Shown here: piece after piece, positions 57,122 through 64,000 of the stretch
Layout of the letters: every line of letters begins with the position of its first letter
Position numbering within the stretch: the first letter of the stretch is position 1
From: Ciona savignyi
Lineage: Eukaryota > Chordata > Ascidiacea > Phlebobranchia > Cionidae
Direction of reading: 5' to 3'
NCBI GenBank assembly: GCA_000149265.1
Contig: CH002893.1
Coordinates: 508,538 to 572,537 of the forward strand
Length of the DNA: 64,000 nt
The notes under the pieces: generated by a model
Told to the model about the DNA's origin: nothing
Seen by the model: only the letters and a program-made list of their open reading frames with translations
Database searches by the model: none
Program-made: the position numbers and the translations under genes

Positions 57122-60100
57122 ATGGCTTCTGACTTCTCGGTTGCGACGACGTCATTTACGACGGTTAATCAGGAAAATGCAAGTTGGAATGCCACAGATT
57201 CGCGAGATGATACCTATAGTGGAGACGGCGATTACCCGACGAATCAAGAAGCCGCCCTTGCCGCCATTATTGTTCCCATATTCTTCAGTTTGATTTTTTG
57301 TGTCGGACTGATTGGAAACTCGCTGGTAATTACAGTTATGATGAAGATGTACCGGTACCAGGCTCAGCACGGTCTCAACAACACAAATCGATTCATCTTA
57401 AACTTGGCGATATCCGATCTATTTTTCCTGATTTTCTGCGTGCCATTCCAAGCGACAATATATAGCTTACCAAGTTGGCCATTTGGAAGCTTCATGTGCT
57501 CATTCTGTGAGGTCTGTCAAAACGTGACGATGATAGCCAGCATTTTCACGCTTGTTGCCCTTTCCTTTGATCGGTAAGCTCTATTTAAGCCGTATTTGTT
57601 TTGCTACAAAGCCTGGAGCATAGGCGCGTGTAACAGCTAATGTTTAAAGTGAAGAACTGTTTTCGCTAAATATGTGTAATGTTTACCCGACAATTTAACG
57701 CTTTTATACACGATTTACAGATGGCACTCAGACTTATAATAATCGGGTTTAATCATACACATTGAACTGGGTTAGGGAACGTGTTGCAGAAATATTATCG
57801 ATTTCCTAGACATTTTTACGAATAAACTACTGTTCACCAAAACTAAATGTTTCATTGCAATATAAAAAATAACACCCTGAAACGTCAAACCGTCTGGGCA
57901 GATCAAATCCAATACCACCCACGGTGATATATAAGACACAGGCCTTCGCAGTAAAGTTTGTGCTGCTCTTTACCCCAAAACTAGAAATAAATAGTTTAAT
58001 TCAATCGATTACTCCTAAGGTATTCTAGATGTGCCAACATAAAATCGAAGAAAAGCGAATTAATCTTTTTCACTTTGTTACTCAAATACTGGATTGTCAC
58101 TTATCAAGGAACCAATTACGCAACATTTTAAACCAATAGTTAACATGATTTGTTTGTTTAAAACAGGGGACGGGGAATTTTACGCCGAGGCATTTTTAGA
58201 AAAGGTCTTAAATAATTTATACTCCTGTCGGCAACAAACCGCAACATATAGGTGGGCCGGTTTCGCGGCAATGTTTACCTTTGTTGTAATCGCTTATATT
58301 ATCTGTAAAACAACATTTTTCTCATTTACTCGGCATTGCAACTATAGAGAAGTGCTTTCCAAACTGCCACGACTTATATGGGACGTTTAAGACGGAAAAG
58401 ATGTTTTGGTCGAATACGTAAAGATATAAATCAATAAAATTTCAATGTTTTACTAAAATCCGTTTCAAATTATTTATTTCAGAAGTCATTATTTTCGGTT
58501 AGTTATTTTTAGAAGTCAATATTTTCGGTTAGTATATTTATTTCTTTGTTTAAAAGAAATGACTTTGTTTTTAGCTTCTTTGCTGTAGTCTACGCGACTT
58601 CTGCAAAGCAGTTACGGACCAGAACAAACGCTAACAGAGGACTGATTTTTATCTGGGTAGCAGCCGTTGGCATCGGGACACCTTCGGCTTTAACAAGGGC
58701 TCAGGTGGGTGGTTTGCTAATACAACCGCCCAGGTGTGATTTGCAAGATCTCGTTTGCTAATTCGAATGTTTATGTATTCGGAAGAAATTGATCAAATAT
58801 TAATTTAATTGACCTCACACACGCGCCCCCTGATTTTAAAATCCCGAATTGGCTCGTTACGTGGCTTATAACGACGTGAAGAACTAAGATAAATGGATCT
58901 TCAGCACATCGCGATAACTTATCAAGATATATAATTGATTCCGTATTATGTGATGTGTCTGATGTGACTTGATATCATTTGAATTATACATGCACCTGGC
59001 GACTGAAAATAACCATTACAGACATATAGTTAGTTGTATATTCAGTTAGTTGATTTATTATGAAATATTACAACATTATTTAGTGATTGTTTAATTATTG
59101 GCAGACAATTTACCATCAGAATAAAAAAAACATCACAGTAAAGGAAACAACTGTAGTTTTTAATATACCTTTTACATAGGTTTATTAGTAAGGATGTAGA
59201 CAAACCCTTAATATCAACGTTGTTGTATTAATATTTGAATTCTCTTAATGCGTACGAAGGGCTTTAATTTGACATTAAGCCCGGCAGTATATGTCCAAAT
59301 AGAGAAATGCATTAGGGCATTTTCCAAATGCGCACTGGCATTGGCGCTATGTTCCCAATTCTTTGAATAATTAATACATATTCGTTTTCAATTAATAACG
59401 GGCTCACATTGCAAAACGGGTCAATGTTTTTTTTAATGACTTCGACTTCGAATAATAAACAGCGAAATACAGCAGAAATGGCGCAAAATTAAATCTATAA
59501 TGGCATACTAGAAAATAAGAAAAACACGCTAAATTGACACGTCATCAATCTTGTGTTAGCAAATTAAATCTTGGAGGGCGGCTGCATTTAAAGCTATCAA
59601 CGTATTCGTAACTCTTTCGTCGATGGATATTATATGGACTGCGAAATTGTATTTTAAGCAGCATGCCATCATGTTTTTCATTTTTTCACACGATATCTTA
59701 ATTCAGCACAGGATATCTTAATTCATTTTTTTTCACACGATATCTTAAAATTTCGTGATAGCGGAATCCGTATCATTTTATATAAAGTAATAGACATAAT
59801 TCGCTACACCGACTATGCTAGCTTTATTCAGTAAGGTGACATATTGTGGTAGTTTCGAATTTCAATCGAGACATAAATGTTCCTTTTACGATTACCCTAT
59901 TTGTATCATATACCTCCCGAATATAACAGCAGGTCTCGCACACGGGGTCACGTCATTACTGATTATGTAATATGCGGCTATACACACTTCGTTTAAATAA
60001 CCATTCGCTATTGTTTACTACAGGTTCACACACTTTGTTTAAATAACCATTCGTTTTGTTTACTATAGGTTGATTACCAAGGGTTGACTCTTTGTGTCCC

Positions 60101-61531
60101 GAATGCTAATATGGGGACGTGGTATGTCGGCTACCAACTTATCAGCTTCCTGCTCGGATACTTGCTTCCTTTGCTCATCATCCTCAGTTGCTATGTCGGT
60201 GTTTTGCTCGCCATGTGCAAGAATGCAAGAAGCAGCGCACTTGTGCGGAGCAAGAACGCACGCGGGTCAAGGAAACGCGTGACAAGAGTAGTCATCATGG
60301 TGGTAAGTGTGTCTTGGTGATTTTTGCATTTTTTTTACTGAGCCAAGTTTCGAACCCATGATGGACTAGACAAAAGGTCCGTTTTTGTACAAAAGTCGGA
60401 ATATATATTGGTCGCGCTAACCATTCGGCCACTCGACCGTATTTTTGCATTCTACCGAGCATGACTTCGAATAGAAATTGTTGTTTCCTTATTGTGTTCT
60501 GTTTAAAATTCATTATCTAAAAATAGAAATTGTATTTGTGGTGTTCTGTTTAAATTTATTATCTAAAAAAAGAAATTGTATTTATGGTGTTCTGTTTAAA
60601 ATTCATTATCTGAAAATAAAAATTGTATTTATGGTGTTCTGTTTAAAATTCATTATCTAAAAATAGAAATTGTATTTGTGGTGTTCTGTTTAAAATTTAT
60701 TATCTAAAAAAAAATTGTATTTATGGTGTTTTGTTTAAAATTCATTATCTAAAAATAGAAATTGTATTTATGGTGTTCTGTTTAAAATTTATTATCTAAA
60801 AATAGAAATTGTATTTACAGTGTTTTGTTTAAAATTCATTAATTAAAACGACTTTCGGTTTGATTGACATGACTCTTGTCTTTTAGGTCATTGTCTTCAC
60901 GATCAATTGGTTTCCTCACCACTTGGTGGCGATGTGGACCAGCTTCGGAGACTTCCCCTACACATCTGAGACATTTGTCCTACTTATCCTCGGTCATTGC
61001 CTCTCATACGCCAATTCATGCCTCAACCCATTGGTGTACGCGTTCGTCTCAAACCGATTCCGCGCGGATTTCAAAAAAGCATTCACCTGCCAGTACTTTA
61101 ACGAGGCGGTGGTCAACATACGCGCTTACTCTCGTAGATTTGTTCAGTCGTTTAGCTTCCATATGCGCCCGAGGATGTCCAGTTCTGATGAGAGTGCGAG
61201 CCGAGATCGTCCGCTAAATCCGCGTCCGCCTATTGTATCCGAATCCGTTTACTCGAAGGGAATAGCTAGTGGTGTGGACGAGCAGGTAACTTGTACAATA
61301 ACGCTGACCCCGGAGCAACTTAAGAAGTCGTTTTTGCCGGAGAATGAAAATGAAGACAAGGAGCTTGTAAACTATCCGGACACTAATCTATTGGGAAATG
61401 CAACTCATCAAACTACTACGTTATCGTACTGCAATGGCCAGGAAAAGTCGTACAAAACCGAAGTTACAATTTTAAAGGAAAGTCAAGACTTTCTAGATGA
61501 CGATTCGGGTGAAGACGACACTCTACTATGA
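57122..61531 (+). CDS. Galanin / allatostatin-A type neuropeptide receptor
   Basis: Rhodopsin-class G-protein-coupled receptor in the plasma membrane. Exons 57122-57573, 58575-58704, 60069-60302 and 60887-61531 join in phase to 486 residues. The N-terminus has two glycosylation sites (N19, N23). Segment 1 carries GNSLV, segment 2 has NLAISDL followed by FCVPFQATIYSLPSWPFG, a hallmark of the galanin receptor family. Segment 3 begins with a disulfide Cys (C126) and ends SFDRFFAVV, so the DRY motif reads DRF. Extracellular loop 2 has a partner Cys (LTLCVPNANMGTWYVGYQ). Segment 5 is GYLLPLLIILSCY, segment 6 FTINWFPHH, segment 7 SYANSCLNPLVYAF. The C-tail is long, with many Ser/Thr. Start: ATG after an acceptor-like CTGACTTTAG. 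Orphan or paralogue status and the exact ligand cannot be read from sequence. Confidence 0.95.
58145..58390 (+). CDS. Possible small single-pass membrane protein in receptor intron 1
   Basis: An 81-codon frame starts ATGATTTGTTTG and ends TAA, with AATAAA about 40 bases further on. The product has one clear membrane helix (WAGFAAMFTFVVIAYIIC) between polar ends (FYAEAFLEKVLNNLYSCRQQ; RHCNYREVLSKLPRLIWDV). An acceptor-like AAAACAG at 58176 suggests it could also be the last exon of a spliced gene. Its frame does not match the phase of receptor exon 1, so it is not an alternative receptor exon. No family recognised. Confidence 0.4.
   Translation: MICLFKTGDGEFYAEAFLEKVLNNLYSCRQQTATYRWAGFAAMFTFVVIAYIICKTTFFSFTRHCNYREVLSKLPRLIWDV
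58430..58435 (+). terminator. Polyadenylation signal AATAAA after the small frame
   Basis: ATCAATAAAATTTC lies about 40 bases after the stop at 58390, inside receptor intron 1. Confidence 0.4.
59985..60068 (+). repeat. Tandem duplication of a 3' splice site in the receptor gene
   Basis: CACAC.TCGTTTAAATAACC followed by TTGTTTACTA.AG occurs twice, ending at about 60024 (TACTACAG) and at 60068 (TACTATAG). The second is used; splicing at the first would reach TAG after 14 codons, inside the second copy. Confidence 0.88.
60330..60445 (-). mobile_element. SINE family B, reversed
   Basis: TTACTGAGCCAAGTTTCGAA to TTGGTCGCGCTAACCATTCG. It starts about 25 bases after the receptor donor at 60303. Confidence 0.75.
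60475..60845. repeat. Minisatellite, about 46 bp unit, in receptor intron 3
   Basis: About eight copies of AGAAATTGTATTTATGGTG plus TTCTGTTTAAAATTCATTAT and CTAAAA. Confidence 0.95.
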
Positions 61532-61816
61532 AAAAAGAAAAAAACTAAGCAAAACAATTTCACTTTTATATACACGTTACAAACCGTTTGACTGTATATA
61601 TTACACACAAGCCCATTGGCCGCAAAATCATAAACATAGTCCAAGTTTACACACGCAATGTACATTCGCTCTAACTTCACTCTGCCACCTTGTTCAATGC
61701 TTCACATTTGTTGATTGCCATTCTGCTTAACTGTCGTCTGTTCTTCCATTTGCGTTTATTACTTTTGCCCGAAAGCTATGCTTTCCTGTATGTATAAAGA
61801 TCACTTGCCACCAACA

Positions 61817-61835
61817 AATAAAATGAAACAATAAA
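61817..61835 (+). terminator. Polyadenylation signals of the receptor gene
   Basis: Two AATAAA hexamers (61817-61822 and 61830-61835) about 290 bases after the stop codon. Confidence 0.6.
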
Positions 61836-61849
61836 ATACTCTTTTGTGT

Positions 61850-63575
61850 GTTTTAAGTTTATCACCCATTTTGAGAAGTTGGCATTATACTGTATGTGTT
61901 TACATTCCACATAGAAAAACTGTTTTAAGCATATAATTAAGATAGTATTTGTTGTAAACGAGGCATTTAAGGTTCGAGGAAGTCCTATGATGCATATTTA
62001 AATGAAAGTTTTTCTGCCTCAGTAGATTTATGATTTATTGGGTGTTACATTACAACAGTCCGGCTATATATTTCGCAATATAAAATAATTCGTAAAGACA
62101 GTCTTGCCAATGGCTATTTCTACCAATTGAGGCATACAATACAAGAAATCCTAACTCTGATATAAATCAGTTAAAAGGTAGTGAGTGTGTTCAAACCAGT
62201 CGCCATCTTTCCGACTGTGTACGTAATTAGGCAAGGCATAAAGTTACCTAAACCCAGTGGAATAGTAAAGGAATGTGCAAAAAGGGTTTAACCCTTTTTA
62301 AATCTTTTTTTGGCGCCAAATCTTATTTTGCATTACGAAATCTATTTGAGAACAATATATTATCCGTGACGTAACAATGCCAATTGTGCATTAGATAATA
62401 ATACGACTGCCAGTGCAATAACCCCTTGTAAGTTGTTTTACTGGTACAGTAATAAGTTAAAATATTCTATCCTTCATTTATAATGTTGTTCAATGTTTTA
62501 AGAGATCAAACCATTGTAACAATAATTATAATAAAACACAAGATATAAGTTATTAGTTACTTAAACATAGCTGCTACTAAAATGGATATGTCTAGTTCTA
62601 ATCGGTTTGTATTCAATAACAAGTTTCTTTCTATATTGATTTTATCGAAATTCGTTCAATTGTTAGCAGTCGGAAAGCATTATTTCGATCTGGCTTGAGC
62701 GATTCGATGAATGGATAAAGCCAGAAAATCCAGCTTCTGTATATGATAGATATAGCTGACGCACATGGTTGACTGTGTGTAAAATAGTCGCTCGCTTAAT
62801 ATTAAAATGAACACTTAATATGCGGTTAGTGGTCATTGTCAATCAAGTAAGCACTTTGCTGGAATTGAACGTGGTTACGTCTAGTCGGTGAAATATTCAA
62901 TTTCAGGATCTATACTGCAACCTTCTACGGAATTAATGAACTGTTATATCTGATTAGCGCAGTAATCCCTAACAACAGTTTGAACATCAAAATTAGAAGC
63001 AATATGCAATCGATTTTTAATCAAAAGCAAACTTCATTGTGTGTTTAGCTTTTTGTAGATTAAACAAATATGACGTAGGCTGAAATGACAAAAATATGAC
63101 TTAAAATGACGTATAGAGCGAGCATTCTTATTAATTCCTGTAGCATTTAAAAATACAGAGTCTTACATACAGGTAATTAATTGACGTTGTTTTAAGGAAA
63201 CCGGTCTATTTATCATGGTTTTCCGCTCGTCTGTTCCGGTCCTTCCAGCCAATAGTTGGTTGTTTCAATCATTTGGTCTAGAACCAGTGGCCGGAAAGAA
63301 TTTGATAAATATATTGGCATGGGAAGTAATCTATAACGAACCGTGCAAGCTCTTATTAATATTCATTATGGGCTGTCTTTGCAATTATATGCGTCGGTGA
63401 TTTTCCTGACACTAGATTAAAATAGGTGGCCAAGAAAACGAACCGTGACACATAAGCGCATTCAAAGAACAGTGTTAAACTTTCTGTCATGTTCCCTTTT
63501 ATTAAGGTTTAATTGCCTGTTGAGCAACAGCTAAACACAACAAAACACATTATGGCCGCAATAAAACACAGAATT
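61850..63575. other. Intergenic stretch downstream of the receptor
   Basis: AT-rich. A decayed SINE-like segment lies near 62200-62280. A 61-codon + frame at 63215-63400 has no supporting evidence. Nothing else recognised. Confidence 0.5.
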
Positions 63576-63577
63576 GT

Positions 63578-63680
63578 CCGCCGGTTAGTCTGGCGGTTTA
63601 GTGCGTCGCCTTTCAATAGAAAGGTTGCAGGTACGAAACTGTTCACTAGCTAGTCGGTTGTGTTCTTGGAAAAGTCGGGT
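63578..63680 (+). mobile_element. SINE family A head, + orientation (part of an inverted pair)
   Basis: GTCCGCCGGTTAGTCTGGCG to GCTAGTCGGTTGTGTTCTTG. It is truncated where the reversed copy starts. Confidence 0.8.
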
Positions 63681-63847
63681 TACAAGAGCAATGTGTTATG
63701 TATGATTCACACGATCCTTAAATTTGGTAGAAACCATTAATTTGCTAGGTTCAGGCAATCTCGTCCCAAGGACACAGCCGACCAGCTAGCGACCAATTTC
63801 GAAGGTACACCTTTCGGTTGAAAGGCGTCCCAACCGGTTGGACAATA
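63681..63847 (-). mobile_element. SINE family A, reversed (part of an inverted pair)
   Basis: CAATGTGTTATGTATGATTC to GGCGTCCCAACCGGTTGGAC. With the preceding copy it forms an inverted repeat of heads. Confidence 0.8.
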
Positions 63848-63930
63848 GAAATATATACAAAAAAATTCCGTATCGAACCCAGCATCACTAGATCTAACCG
63901 TCGGATAATAAATCCGAACGAATTGTACGG

Positions 63931-64000
63931 GTCGTTTGGCCGAATGGTTAACGCGACCGATACATATACCGACTCTTACACAAAAAACGGTCCCTGGTGG
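63931..64000 (+). mobile_element. SINE family B, cut by the window edge
   Basis: GGGTCGTTTGGCCGAATGGT through ACCGACTCTTACACAAAAAA. Confidence 0.75.

Overview
The window is nuclear DNA from an animal, most likely an ascidian tunicate such as Ciona. This is an inference from the AT-rich sequence, spliced genes with short phase-consistent introns, a chordate gene set (FMN-class formin, galanin-type receptor, phosphomannomutase), two abundant tRNA-derived SINE families, and splice acceptors a few bases before several start codons, as expected where mRNAs receive a trans-spliced leader. A run of 100 N at 37305-37404 is an assembly gap.

Layout. 418-5925 (-): eight coding exons of an unrecognised gene that continues past the left edge. 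8665-9417 (-): intronless coding region for phosphomannomutase. 12183-13567 (+): two-exon orphan seven-membrane-segment protein. 15121-23348 (+): 14-exon, 1130-residue formin with an N-terminal DEP domain and an FMN/Cappuccino-type FH2 domain. 24438-52041 (-): 15 coding exons reconstructed here as one 713-residue WD40 propeller protein with long introns. 57122-61531 (+): four-exon, 486-residue galanin/allatostatin-A type receptor, with a possible small membrane protein gene in its first intron. All complete reconstructions have lengths divisible by three and matching splice phases.

The introns of the WD40 gene carry most of the unusual material: four tRNA-Asn(GTT) copies and three tRNA-Pro(CGG) copies, all on the strand opposite the host gene and sitting in local segmental duplications. 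One tRNA-Pro copy is split by a 595-bp hAT-type element with a perfect 8-bp target duplication, and the duplications also copied a piece of a WD40 exon twice.

The most striking observation is a cluster of about ten short hairpins at 42.9-44.85 kb plus one at 46.0 kb. Their 5' arms share a 20-22 nt motif (GAACTTTCCAAGGAACAGG and variants), spacing is mostly 110-140 bp, and the 3' arms change in a compensating way. This looks like a clustered family of microRNA precursors or another structured RNA.

The remaining sequence is intron or intergenic DNA filled with SINEs, a palindromic MITE family, small hAT elements and minisatellites.
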